Shown here one piece after another: positions 25,211-33,683 of a stretch of DNA of 64,000 nt. The stretch spans positions 133,825 through 197,824 of the forward strand of contig VXMF01000036.1 in assembly GCA_009841225.1 (NCBI GenBank). Reading direction: 5' to 3'. A program made the translations under genes and the position numbers. Positions within the stretch are counted from its first letter, which is position 1. Every line of letters starts with the position of its first letter. This DNA is from Terriglobia bacterium (GTDB lineage Bacteria > Acidobacteriota > Terriglobia > Bryobacterales > UBA6623). Below the pieces are notes generated by a model. That model was not told where the DNA came from and searched no databases. It saw only the letters and a program-made list of their open reading frames with translations.

Positions 25211-26077
25211 TCACGCTTGCGTCAGGAGCCTTGCCAGGCTCTTGGCGCAGATCGTCGTTCCGAGGTACTTGTCTCCGCCGGGACCCGTCCAGTGGGTCTC
25301 CAAGCTCACCGCGCCCGCGTAGCCGTCGGCTTGGAGAGCCGTGAGCTGCTCCTGCCATCCGACCCCGCCGGCTCCGATGTCGCACCATCGCGGCTGGCCG
25401 CGGCTCGGATCGCGTGTGCAGTCCTTGACGTGGACATGGCAGATTCGCCCCGCGGGAACCTTGCGGTAGCCGTGCGGCACCGCCGCCTCGCCCGCGGCGA
25501 AGGCGTTGCCGGGATCCCACACCACACCGTAGGGATTGGGATCGAGTTCGTCGATAGCGCCGGCGACCTCTCCTCCTGTCGCAAAGTGGCAGGCGGGTTC
25601 GTTCTCGAGGCCTAGGCGAAGGCCGGCTTGGCGGGCGACTTCGCCGCCCTCGGCGAGGATCTCCGTGATGCGGCGAAAGTTGCGCTCCGGCCCCACAGTG
25701 CGCCAGAAGCTGAAGACCCTCACGACCGGCGCCTCAAGCCGGTGTGCAATCTCCAGCGCCCTGGCCAAGATGCGCGGCTGGTCGGCGAAGTCGTAGGCGG
25801 CTTGGAAGGCGTCCTGCTGGAACCGCTGGTCGATCTCCCCGCCATCGGGCAGGACGCACTTGTAGACGGGCGAGGCGACAGCGACGAACCGTCGGCCGTG
25901 CCGGTCGGCGATCTGCTTGAGCTGGTCGATCTCGCCGTTCGACATGGCCAGCACGTTCTTGTCCCATGCAGTGCGGATCTCGAGCCCCGCGATGTCCAGT
26001 TCCACGGCGGTTGCACACACGCGCTCGAAGTTCTGCGAGAACTCGTCGGTGATGACCGCGATTGGGAAGGTTGCCAT
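25211..26077 (-). CDS. Sugar phosphate isomerase/epimerase-like TIM barrel protein
   Basis: 288 residues of the xylose-isomerase-like TIM-barrel (AP endonuclease 2) family: starts with FPIAVITDEFSQNFE, has LENEPACHFA with a metal-binding Glu, VVWDPGNAFA (metal Asp), CHVHVKDC (His) and a final VSLETHW (Glu). These four are the usual metal ligands of sugar isomerases, epimerases and inosose dehydratases. No signal peptide, so cytoplasmic. It is convergent with the EF-G gene (6-bp gap) and 48 bp downstream of the GNAT gene on the same strand. The sugar substrate is unknown. Confidence 0.85.
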   Translation of the reverse strand: MATFPIAVITDEFSQNFERVCATAVELDIAGLEIRTAWDKNVLAMSNGEIDQLKQIADRHGRRFVAVASPVYKCVLPDGGEIDQRFQQDAFQAAYDFADQPRILARALEIAHRLEAPVVRVFSFWRTVGPERNFRRITEILAEGGEVARQAGLRLGLENEPACHFATGGEVAGAIDELDPNPYGVVWDPGNAFAAGEAAVPHGYRKVPAGRICHVHVKDCTRDPSRGQPRWCDIGAGGVGWQEQLTALQADGYAGAVSLETHWTGPGGDKYLGTTICAKSLARLLTQA

Positions 26078-26125
26078 CGCTCTCCATCGTAGGCCGGCTC
26101 GAGGGCAAGGCCCTGCCGGCGCCCG

Positions 26126-26866
26126 TCACGCCCCCAAGTGGTACACACCGCCCGCTGCCGTTCGTTCAAAGCGCGACACTCGCAGGCCGCTTGCGAAGGC
26201 CGCTTGCAAGGAGTCCCGCACCCGCGCTTGGATTCGTGCTGCTTGCGCGCGCGGGACGTCCGAGATCCTGGCCGGAATCTCAACGCGCTCGGCGCTCTCG
26301 GGACTGGGACGCGGGCGGCCTTCGAGGCATGCGACCGCGCGCGGGCCGCACAGGTTCCATGCGGCGACCAAGCGGTCGGTGGGCAGCGCGCCGTGCAATT
26401 CGCTTGAAGTAATCCCGTAGAAGTCGGGCAGGTACGCTTGTACGTCGACGCCGAGCTTTTCAACGTTGAAATAGGCGTTGCGGGACTGGAGCGGATCGAA
26501 TGTCCATTCGATGAGGTCCAATCCGACAGCGAGGGCCTCTTCGCGCTGGCGCAGCTTGATCAGGTACCCAACACCTTGCCCGTGCAGTTGTGGGATGACC
26601 CCCACCATGTGGCTGTGCCAGTAGCGACGGCCGTCGAGTTTGAACGCGGCAAAGGCCAGCGAGAAGCCGACCATCTCACCGCCGAGGTATGCCCCCAGGC
26701 ACGAGCCCCCGATGCGGTCGAACACGCCAAACAACCGTGGCGCGACCAGATCGGCTTGGTCGAATCCCCAGATCTCCGACTGGAGCTTCAAGGTCGACTG
26801 GAACTCTTCCAGCGTTCGCAGCGGCCGGATCTCGACCGGCCCTAGCCCTGCTTGGCGCGTTGCCAT
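26126..26866 (-). CDS. GNAT-superfamily acetyltransferase (COG3375-like)
   Basis: I start at the ATG at 26866 (MATRQAGLGPVEIRPL), giving 246 residues; the 74 extra residues of the listed ORF are the MazG gene read in another frame. The start overlaps the end of mazG by 25 bp, with a GGAG-like site upstream, suggesting translational coupling. A GNAT core is seen in SHMVGVIPQLHGQGVGYLIK (acetyl-CoA binding, Q/R-x-x-G-x-G/A) and IEWTFDPLQSRNAYFNVEKLGV. The long C-terminal tail is typical of COG3375 predicted acetyltransferases, whose substrate is not known. The neighbours (mazG upstream, isomerase downstream) do not specify a pathway. Confidence 0.82.
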   Translation of the reverse strand: MATRQAGLGPVEIRPLRTLEEFQSTLKLQSEIWGFDQADLVAPRLFGVFDRIGGSCLGAYLGGEMVGFSLAFAAFKLDGRRYWHSHMVGVIPQLHGQGVGYLIKLRQREEALAVGLDLIEWTFDPLQSRNAYFNVEKLGVDVQAYLPDFYGITSSELHGALPTDRLVAAWNLCGPRAVACLEGRPRPSPESAERVEIPARISDVPRAQAARIQARVRDSLQAAFASGLRVSRFERTAAGGVYHLGA

Positions 26867-27624
26867 AGCTGTTCCAGCTCCGCGGGGGTGCAGGCTGCCA
26901 TCTCCCGGCCTTCCGCCGCCAGCGCTCGCTCCATCGAGCGAAAGCGCTGCCGAAACTTGGAATTGGCGCGCTTCAGCGCCAGTTCCGGGTCCACTCCGGA
27001 GAATCGGGCGACATTGACTGCCATGAAGAGCAAGTCGCCGACCTCGTCTTCGACGCGCCCCGGATCGCTCGCCCGCAGCGCCTCGCACACCTCGTGGAAT
27101 TCCTCGGCCAGCTTCTCGCCCATGTCCTCGAATCTCTGCCAGTCGAAGCCGGCCTTGGCCGCGACCTTGCCCGCCTGGTGCGCCTCCAGCATTGCTGGTT
27201 GGTGCTTGGGGATACCGTCTAGCAATCCCTCGCCCTGCGGCTGCGGCTTCTCCTGACGCTTGATTTGCTCCCAGCGTTGGGTCACATCGTCGGCCGTCTT
27301 TAGCGACTCCGATTCGAACACGTGCGGGTGGCGTCGGACCAGTTTGGAGTTGATCGTCTCCAAGACGGCTTGGATGTCAAACCATCCTTCGCTCCTAGCG
27401 ATCTCTGCCTGGAACACGACCTGCAGTTGCAAGTCCCCTAGTTCCTCCGCCAGCCCGGTCCAGTCGCGCCGGTCGATCGCGTCGATCACCTCGTAGGTCT
27501 CTTCGATGAGGTAGCGACGCAGAGACTCCAGCGTTTGCTCGCGGTCCCACGGGCAGCCCTCCGGCGATCGCAGGCGGCGCATGATCGCCAGCAAGTTCCC
27601 GAACTGTTCTGTCGCCCGCGACAT
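26842..27624 (-). CDS. mazG: Nucleoside triphosphate pyrophosphohydrolase MazG
   Basis: 260 residues, close to the usual ~263. Two MazG domains: the first carries CPWDREQTLESLRRYLIEET and an EE-x-x-E helix (residues ~20-75), the second EEFHEVCEAL with EVGDLLFMAVNVARF (residues ~175-220). MazG hydrolyses NTPs and dNTPs to monophosphates plus pyrophosphate, cleaning damaged nucleotides or affecting ppGpp levels. It is cytoplasmic. It lies first in a minus-strand run mazG - GNAT - isomerase with overlap to the next gene. Confidence 0.95.
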   Translation of the reverse strand: MSRATEQFGNLLAIMRRLRSPEGCPWDREQTLESLRRYLIEETYEVIDAIDRRDWTGLAEELGDLQLQVVFQAEIARSEGWFDIQAVLETINSKLVRRHPHVFESESLKTADDVTQRWEQIKRQEKPQPQGEGLLDGIPKHQPAMLEAHQAGKVAAKAGFDWQRFEDMGEKLAEEFHEVCEALRASDPGRVEDEVGDLLFMAVNVARFSGVDPELALKRANSKFRQRFRSMERALAAEGREMAACTPAELEQLWQRAKQG

Positions 27625-27805
27625 CTGCGATTTCTAATCGTAGGTTAGCCTCTGCCCGTTACGGTCTGGCTCCGGTGGACTAGGCCGGCGGCCGGCACTG
27701 CGTTGTCCCGTTCCAACCCTGTCGGCGATGTAGGTGCGTCGCGTGCCTCCAAAGCTCCGGACAGCCGGGTCTTTTCCGACGCGACTTCAGAAGGAATCAC
27801 GGCTC

Positions 27806-28681
27806 TCACTGAGGCATTCGAAATCCGCCCCCGACATAGAGCAGCTGTCCGGTCACCCATCGCGCCTCGTCGGAGGCCAGAAACGAGACGACGTCCGCCA
27901 CATCCTGTGGTGTTCCCAGCCGGCCGAGGGGAGTGCGTTCGACAATCGCCCCTTCCAGCTCGGGGGTGATGTAGCCAGTCTGTATCGGTCCCGGCGCAAC
28001 GACGTTACAGGTGATCCCGTACTTGCCAAGCTCTGAGGCTGCAGACCGACTGTAGGATTCGATCGCATGCTTGCTTGCTGCGTAGCTGACATTCAGGCTG
28101 TGCGCATCCGCTGCATCGGTGCTGATGTTAATGATCCGGCCCCACTTGGCATCCCTCGCTACATGCCCTCTCGTGAACTCGGCCATCAGGAGCACGGAGG
28201 CTCTGACATTGACGGCGAAGTGCCGGTCAATGCCTTCGGCGGTTGTGAATTCCACGCTCGCGTCGTACTTGCTTCCTCCGACACCGGCAGGATCGAAGGT
28301 TTCCAGCGAACAGTAGGCGTGATTGTTCACCAGAATCTCTACGTGCCCGAACTCAGCTTCGCATGCGTCGAGCACTGTTGAAGCCGACTCACTAGAGGAG
28401 AGATCAAGTTCCAACATGGAGGCGTGCCCGCCCGCTGACTTGACAGACGACACGACGTGCTCGGGTGTTTGCTGCTGGTGGGCGCGATAGAGCGCATCTC
28501 CGCCTATGCCCGCAGAGAGAGCTTCGCGGAGCTCGTTCTTCGAGTAGGAGGTCTCCGGTCGGAAATAGGTAATGAACACATTGGCGCCTTGGGCGCCGAG
28601 AGTCCTCGCGACAGCAGCCCCAATGCCGTGGTTGCCGCCGGTGACGAGAGCCGTCTTCCCTTCTAGTCCTGCGGGATTCAC
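27806..28681 (-). CDS. SDR-family NAD(P)-dependent oxidoreductase
   Basis: 291-residue short-chain dehydrogenase/reductase. TGGNHGIGAAVA (residues ~14-25) is the nucleotide-binding glycine motif, LVNNHAY replaces the usual NNAG, INISTD contains the catalytic Ser and YAASKHA gives Tyr and Lys of the active site; the end VTGQLLYVGGGFRMPQ is typical of the classical SDRs. An insertion around residues 40-80 (ELREALSAGIGGDALYRAHQ) makes it longer than the common 250. Substrate unknown. Separated by 181 bp from mazG on the same strand. Confidence 0.9.
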   Translation of the reverse strand: MNPAGLEGKTALVTGGNHGIGAAVARTLGAQGANVFITYFRPETSYSKNELREALSAGIGGDALYRAHQQQTPEHVVSSVKSAGGHASMLELDLSSSESASTVLDACEAEFGHVEILVNNHAYCSLETFDPAGVGGSKYDASVEFTTAEGIDRHFAVNVRASVLLMAEFTRGHVARDAKWGRIINISTDAADAHSLNVSYAASKHAIESYSRSAASELGKYGITCNVVAPGPIQTGYITPELEGAIVERTPLGRLGTPQDVADVVSFLASDEARWVTGQLLYVGGGFRMPQ

Positions 28682-29066
28682 GCGCGAGCCTCCGGTCTCT
28701 GTCCCCCTCGTGGATTCCGGGCATCGGCAATTGCCCCGCTACAGGAGGGAATTCCCATATCACTCGCTGACTTGAAATCTTACAGGAGCGCGACGGCATG
28801 CCGACTCAAGCGGGCTCTGCCCTGCCATGTTTTCTCGTACTGATGGGAACTTGGATTGGCGAACGTCAGGGACTGAGTGGGTTCAATGAACCAGCCACGA
28901 GGCTGTTCGAGCCTGCTCCCAGCCCGCCAGGAAACCGCCTAGCAGCAATGTCTTGGCCATGTAGGCGACACTGCGGTCGTAACAAGTGTGGTCGGTCCGT
29001 CTTCCGGTCCGAGATTGAAGCGGAGAGCCGATTTCGTCTAGAAGTCTGCAATGAGGGTAAGCAAGA
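28682..29066. other. Gene-free interval
   Basis: About 385 bp between the divergent SDR and nuclease genes. Overlapping short ORFs show no recognisable content. A GAGGG lies about 10 nt upstream of the TTG chosen as the nuclease start. Confidence 0.5.
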
Positions 29067-29732
29067 TTGGACGAACTCGGCTTTAGGGCATTCCTCCAGC
29101 AAAGGAGCTTGAAGGAGTCGAGCATCGACACGTACATCACCGACGCCAGGCGAGTCGAAGCCCACTACGGCGACTTCGACGAGCTCTACAAGAAGAGCGG
29201 CCTTGCCGAAGCTGTTCATGCGAAGGTTCCCGGCATATCCGAAAGGAATCGCTCGTCCTACGGGACGGCTGTTCGGCACTACCGCGACTTCCGAGACTCG
29301 CGGGCGGCGGCTCGCGACAGCGTGGCGGATGTCGATGATGGCGGGCGCGCACAACTCATCGGACTAGAGCGCGAGCTGCAAGCCGCGCTTCGCGATCATA
29401 TTCACCAGCTTGAGTCGGGCCTGGTCGTCATCGACGGCGGTTTCGAACGCCATGTTGCGTCGGACTTCATTGACATAACCGCAAAATCTCCAGACGGCAC
29501 GGTCGTCGTAATCGAACTCAAGGCCGGAACCGCGGGGCGTGACGCCATTGGCCAGATTCTCAGCTACATGTGAGACGTCGGCGACGAGGAAACCGGTGGG
29601 GTCCGAGGGATTCTCGTAGCTGGCGACTTCGACAACAAGGCTCTCGCAGCGGCCCGCATCGTACGTACTCTCTCACTGCGTCGTTACAGGGTTGCGTTCG
29701 AATTCTCGCAACCGGGTGACACTGAACTATGA
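29067..29732 (+). pseudogene. DUF91/NucS-like nuclease gene interrupted by an in-frame TGA
   Basis: The listed ORF (TTG start, 166 codons) ends at TGA 29571-29573 in the middle of a conserved block, and the same frame continues without shift to a TGA at 29730-29732. Combined product: a helical N-terminal part (residues 1-85, similar in feel to SAM-like core-binding domains), then FIDITAKSPDG and VVIELKAG (D...E-x-K nuclease residues), IGQILSYM, [TGA], and VRGILVAGDFDNKALAAARIV, RRYRVAFEF. In NucS/DUF91 proteins the YM is followed by Gly, so a GGA-to-TGA change explains the stop. A selenocysteine is unlikely since family members do not have Cys there. Probably a recent nonsense mutation or a base-call error. 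Confidence 0.78.
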
Positions 29733-29826
29733 GGTGTGGGCTATTGGCTCCAGCTTGACCGAAATCAACTGCTTGGAGCGGCCAGCCTTCTAGCTACGAA
29801 TTCATCGGTCTGCACAGGAAACTACC

Positions 29827-30210
29827 ATGTCCCATAGTGTCGAGTACACGGACGAATTCGAGGCATGGTGGAACGGCCTGACGCTCCGCGAGCAGACTGA
29901 TTCCGCGAAGGTGGTGGATCTACTGGTGGCGCGTGGCGCAACGCTGGGGAGCCCTTATTCGTCACAGGTCAAGAGTTCAAGGCACTCGCACATGCGCGAG
30001 CTCCGGATCCAGAGTGGTGGACGTCCAATCCGGATCTTTTATGCCTTTGATCCTCGTAGGACCGCGATCCTGCTGATTGGCGGACGCAAGATTGAGCAGG
30101 ATCGGTTCTATCGGGAATACGTGCGGCGGGCCGATGCGATCTATGATGAGTACGTTCGCCAGCTCCGGCGCGAGGGGTTGCTGGAGTTAGAGAGAGGATG
30201 GGAAAGATGA
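29827..30210 (+). CDS. HigB/RelE-superfamily toxin (phage Gp49-like)
   Basis: 127 residues with the pattern of phage-derived Gp49-like HigB toxins: YTDEFEAWWNGLT at the start, LGSPYSSQVKSSRHSHMREL in the middle, then RPIRIFYAFDPRRTAILLIGG and DRFYREYVRRADAIYDEY. Such proteins cleave mRNA at the ribosome and are held in check by an HTH antitoxin encoded directly downstream. Here the downstream gene starts in an ATGA overlap with the toxin stop but appears truncated (next entry). The toxin residues look intact. Confidence 0.85.
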   Translation: MSHSVEYTDEFEAWWNGLTLREQTDSAKVVDLLVARGATLGSPYSSQVKSSRHSHMRELRIQSGGRPIRIFYAFDPRRTAILLIGGRKIEQDRFYREYVRRADAIYDEYVRQLRREGLLELERGWER

Positions 30211-30386
30211 AGCATCGGCCTTGGCAAGAGCTGTTCGAGCGGCTGCCGCAGAAGACCCAGGTCGCCGTCAAGGAGAACACGGCTCAAGTGCTGACTGAGC
30301 TGGGCCGGACCGAGCGGAAGCAGCACGACGAAGGCCGGCGCGAGAACGCGCCCGTGCCCGCGCGTCAGGCGGGGCTGCCGCGCTGA
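30207..30386 (+). pseudogene. Truncated HigA-type antitoxin remnant
   Basis: 59 residues starting at the ATG that overlaps the toxin stop codon (ATGA). The N-terminal half, PWQELFERLPQKTQVAVKENTAQVLTEL, fits the helical N-terminus of antitoxins paired with Gp49-like HigB, but where the Xre-type helix-turn-helix should begin the sequence turns into RTERKQHDEGRREN and ends. No other frame downstream restores an HTH. It may be a decayed antitoxin or an unusual short one that neutralises by its N-terminal helix alone. Confidence 0.55.
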
Positions 30387-30672
30387 CCGGTCGCCACCCT
30401 CCGCCGACGGGAAGGCATTGGTCCGCTTCGACGACTTCGCGAGGTGTCTGGTCTCCTCGGCCGCCCAGTCCGCGAACGACGAGTGGAAACCGTTCTGCGG
30501 CCGCGGTGCGATTTTGTGCAGCGTCAACGCGGGAATGGGACTACTGCTCCACATGGGCAACACGAGCTACTGCCCGCAGTCCAGATGTCGCCGCCGGTCC
30601 AGTCGGTGATGACAAGTAATGATTAGGCCGCGCGAGGCTCCGGCCTGTGATAGGGTATCGACCGGAATTCCC
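30387..30672. other. Gene-free interval before the lipoprotein sulfatase
   Basis: About 285 bp. The short ORFs starting at 30418 and 30444 match nothing I recognise. The sulfatase ORF is open from 30619, but its signal peptide starts at 30673. Confidence 0.45.
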
Positions 30673-32169
30673 ATGACCCATAGCATCCGCGTAGCCTGCA
30701 CTGGCGTTGCGATCGCCGCCCTGTTGGCGGCCTGCTCGGCCGAGCAGGCGCCCCCACCCAAGCCCAACATCCTGTTCATCGCGATCGACGACCTCAACGA
30801 TTGGGTGGGACCGCTAGGAGGCCATCCGCAAGTGAAGACGCCGTACATGGACCGGCTGGCTGCGCGCGGCACGACCTTTCTCAACGCCCAGACCCAGGCG
30901 CCTCTGTGTAATCCGTCTCGCACCAGCCTCCTGACCGGCCTCCGGCCGACCAGCACCGGGATTTACGGACTCGCGCCGTGGTTCCGGGAAGTTGATTCGC
31001 TGAATGACATCGAGTCGCTGCCGCAGTACTTCGAGCGCAACGGCTACGCCACCTATGCGACCGGCAAGATCTACCACGGGCGATTCGGGAGGGCAGATAC
31101 AGACACCGAGTTCCAGTTCCTGGGGCCGCCTGCTGGAGTGGGGGCGCGCCCCGAGGAAAAGCTGGTGCAGACGCCGCAGGACCACCCGCTGATGGATTGG
31201 GGTACCTTCCCGCACAAGGACGAGGACAAGGGCGACTGGCAGGTCGCCAGCTGGGCGGTCGAACAGCTGCAAGGACCGCTGAACGGGCCGCAAGAGCAGC
31301 CCTTCTTCTTGGCCGCCGGGTTCTTCCTGCCCCACGTGCCCTGCTACGTGACACAGGAGTGGTACGACATGTACCCGCTCGATTCGGTCGTCCTGCCGGA
31401 GATTCGCCGCGACGACCGTGACGACACGCCTCGCTTCAGCTGGTACCTGCACTGGAAGCTGCCCGAGCCGCGGCTGAAGTTTCTCGAGGAAGCCGGCCAG
31501 TGGCGCAATCTCGTGGCGTCCTATCTCGCGTCGGTCAGCTTCGTCGACAGCCAGGTCGGGCGCGTGCTGGACGCGCTGGAGGCGAGCGGCCATGCCGATG
31601 ACACGGTCGTCGTGCTCTGGTCCGACCACGGCTGGCACCTCGGCGAGAAGCTGATCACTGGCAAGAACACGCTCTGGGACCGCTCGGCCAGGGTGCCCCT
31701 GATCTTCGCGGGCCCGGGCGTCTCCCAAGGCGCTCGCGTGACCAGCCCGGCGGAACTGCTTGACATCTACCCCACGCTGGTCGAGCTTGCCGGCCTGCCC
31801 GCCCAGCAGGGGCTGGACGGCCACAGCTTGGCGCCGCAACTGCAGGACGCGTCGGCGCCGCGCGAATGGCCCGCCATCACCACGCACAATCCTGGCAATC
31901 ACGGTGTCCGCTCGGAGAACTGGCGCTACATCCGCCACGCCGACGGCTCTGAGGAGCTGTACGACATGCGCAACGACCCGCAGGAGTTCGAAAACCTCGC
32001 CGGGGACAGCCAGTACGCCGAGGTAATGGCCGAACACCGTCGCTTCCTGCCCGAGAGCGAACGGCCGCACGCGCCCGGCAGCCGCGCTCGGGTGCTCATC
32101 TACGACGAAGGCAACGTGAACTGGGAGGGCGAAGACGTAGCTCCGACCGATCCCATTCCAGAGATCTGA
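30673..32169 (+). CDS. Lipoprotein sulfatase, iduronate-2-sulfatase-like
   Basis: About 498 residues from the ATG at 30673. The N-terminus (THSIRVACTGVAIAALLAAC) is a lipoprotein signal with lipobox AAC, so the enzyme is membrane-anchored and extracytoplasmic. KPNILFIAIDDLNDWVG gives the metal aspartates, CNPSRTSLLTG is a canonical C-x-P-S-R formylglycine motif, and WSDHGWHLGEK holds the distal metal and catalytic residues. DDLNDW and the SDHGWHLGE pattern are those of iduronate-2-sulfatase/choline-sulfatase-like S1 enzymes. The natural sulfated substrate is unknown. The ORF start at 30619 adds 18 residues in front of the signal and is less likely. Confidence 0.92.
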   Translation: MTHSIRVACTGVAIAALLAACSAEQAPPPKPNILFIAIDDLNDWVGPLGGHPQVKTPYMDRLAARGTTFLNAQTQAPLCNPSRTSLLTGLRPTSTGIYGLAPWFREVDSLNDIESLPQYFERNGYATYATGKIYHGRFGRADTDTEFQFLGPPAGVGARPEEKLVQTPQDHPLMDWGTFPHKDEDKGDWQVASWAVEQLQGPLNGPQEQPFFLAAGFFLPHVPCYVTQEWYDMYPLDSVVLPEIRRDDRDDTPRFSWYLHWKLPEPRLKFLEEAGQWRNLVASYLASVSFVDSQVGRVLDALEASGHADDTVVVLWSDHGWHLGEKLITGKNTLWDRSARVPLIFAGPGVSQGARVTSPAELLDIYPTLVELAGLPAQQGLDGHSLAPQLQDASAPREWPAITTHNPGNHGVRSENWRYIRHADGSEELYDMRNDPQEFENLAGDSQYAEVMAEHRRFLPESERPHAPGSRARVLIYDEGNVNWEGEDVAPTDPIPEI

Positions 32170-32238
32170 CAGGGGACTGTCATGCGCCGGGGCAAGCCTT
32201 GGCGCGCTACAGCTCCCATCTGACAACAATGGAGTGTC

Positions 32239-32988
32239 GTGCCTGAGACCGTTCTCGGCGTCATCCCCGCCCGCTTCGCATCGCGACGCTTCGAGGGCAA
32301 GCCTCTGGCGGACTTGGGCGGGAAGCCCCTGATCCAGCACGTATACGAGCGCTCTGCCGCGTGCCCAGTCCTTGAGCGGGTAGTCGTCGCCACGGACGAT
32401 GAGCGGATCCGCGCCGCGGTGGAAGGCTTCGGCGGCACGGTGACGATGACCTCTCCCGATCACGTTTCCGGAACCGACCGCGTAGCCGAAGTGGCCGCCG
32501 CCGAGAGCGCTGCGATCGTCGTCAACATCCAAGGCGACGAGCCGTTTGTCAACGCTCGCGTGCTGGAGCAGGTGGTGCGTCCGCTGCTGGATCCGACTGC
32601 GCCGCCGATGGCGACGCTGTGCAAGCGGATCACGGAGCGAGCCGTGTTGGAAGACCCTAACGTGGTCAAGGTCGTCACCGCCTCAGACGGCACCGCGCTG
32701 TATTTCTCGCGCAGCCCGATCCCTTATCCGGATCGCGGCGTGGGCGCGGCCGCGTGGGAGCACATCGGAATCTACGCCTATCGCAGGGACTTCCTGCTGG
32801 CTTTCAGCCGCATGCGGCCGACGCAACTGGAACTCGCCGAAGGGCTGGAGCAGCTCCGCGCCCTGGAGCACGGCCACCGCATAGCAGTCGTCCCAACCGA
32901 CGACCACGTCGGGGTCAGCGTGGACACTCCTGACGATCTGCGCCGGGCGCGGCAGATGCTGGAGCAGATCGCTGCGGCCCCGGCTTAG
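32239..32988 (+). CDS. kdsB: 3-deoxy-manno-octulosonate cytidylyltransferase (CMP-KDO synthetase)
   Basis: 249 residues, the family's normal length. It activates KDO with CTP for lipopolysaccharide inner-core synthesis, so the organism should have an LPS outer membrane. Visible motifs: VIPARFASRRFEGKPLADL (nucleotide binding), HVSGTDRVAEV, VNIQGDEPFV (metal Asp) and HIGIYAYRRDFL. GTG start with GGAG 5-8 nt upstream. It lies 70 bp after the sulfatase and about 100 bp before the Rieske gene on the same strand. No other KDO genes are in the window. Confidence 0.96.
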   Translation: MPETVLGVIPARFASRRFEGKPLADLGGKPLIQHVYERSAACPVLERVVVATDDERIRAAVEGFGGTVTMTSPDHVSGTDRVAEVAAAESAAIVVNIQGDEPFVNARVLEQVVRPLLDPTAPPMATLCKRITERAVLEDPNVVKVVTASDGTALYFSRSPIPYPDRGVGAAAWEHIGIYAYRRDFLLAFSRMRPTQLELAEGLEQLRALEHGHRIAVVPTDDHVGVSVDTPDDLRRARQMLEQIAAAPA

Positions 32989-33092
32989 GGCGCCCTCGTG
33001 GGCGATTGAAGCAGGGGGCGCGGCTTTTCTACAATAGAGGCAGGGAAGGCAGTTCCGATTCTCTGGAACGGGCCTTTTGGAGGGACGACGGG

Positions 33093-33662
33093 ATGTCGGA
33101 AGAACAGGCCGGGGGTGCGTCTGGCGCCTCGCTGATTGGCCGAATCAAGGCGAGCATCCAGGCCGAGAGCAGGGACGAAGAGGCCAAGATCCGCTCGCGG
33201 CGCAGGTTGATCGGGCTGCTCACGGGCGGCTTCCTGATGACGAACCTGCTGATGTTCCTGCGGTTCTTCTTCCCGCGCACGATCTTCGAGCCGCGGACGC
33301 AGTTTCGCATCGGCCTGCCAACCGATTACGGCATCGGCGTCGACACGCGCTTCCAGAAGAGCAAGCGCATCTGGGTCGTGCGCACGACCGACCGGCTATT
33401 CGTGATCTACGCCAGTTGCACGCATCTGGGCTGCACCCCGGACTGGAAGCTCAGCGAGGCGAAGTTCAAGTGCCCGTGCCACGGCAGCGGCTACGACCCG
33501 GAGGGCCGCAACTACGAGGGCCCGGCACCGCGGCCGATGGACCGGGCGTACGTATCACTGGACCCTCAGGGGCGCATCGTTGTGGACACGAGCGTGCTCT
33601 ACCGCGAGGAAAAGGGCCAGCCCACGCAGTTCGACTCCGAGGGCAGCTACCTCCAGGTGTGA
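33093..33662 (+). CDS. Rieske iron-sulfur subunit of a cytochrome bc-type complex
   Basis: About 189 residues from ATG 33093 (MSEEQAGGASGASL), with GGAGG about 10 nt upstream; the ORF start at 33006 is unlikely. One membrane anchor (LLTGGFLMTNLLMFLRFFF, residues ~47-66) is followed by a periplasmic Rieske domain with CTHLGC and CPCHGSGYD, which ligate the 2Fe-2S cluster by two Cys and two His. This high-potential Rieske protein takes electrons from quinol and passes them to cytochrome c. It is the first gene of a tight operon with cytochrome b, its C-terminal partner and an octahaem cytochrome (22-, 30- and 46-bp gaps). Confidence 0.95.
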   Translation: MSEEQAGGASGASLIGRIKASIQAESRDEEAKIRSRRRLIGLLTGGFLMTNLLMFLRFFFPRTIFEPRTQFRIGLPTDYGIGVDTRFQKSKRIWVVRTTDRLFVIYASCTHLGCTPDWKLSEAKFKCPCHGSGYDPEGRNYEGPAPRPMDRAYVSLDPQGRIVVDTSVLYREEKGQPTQFDSEGSYLQV

Positions 33663-33683
33663 TGGCGGCAGGAGACCAAGAGC

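Noticed and set aside
29571-29573. Second selenocysteine codon in the nuclease gene
   Set aside because: Family members have Gly at this place as I know them, and no SECIS-like hairpin is visible downstream.
30814-32532. 572-residue minus-strand ORF opposite the sulfatase and kdsB
   Set aside because: Spans two well-supported genes on the other strand and has no recognisable motifs.
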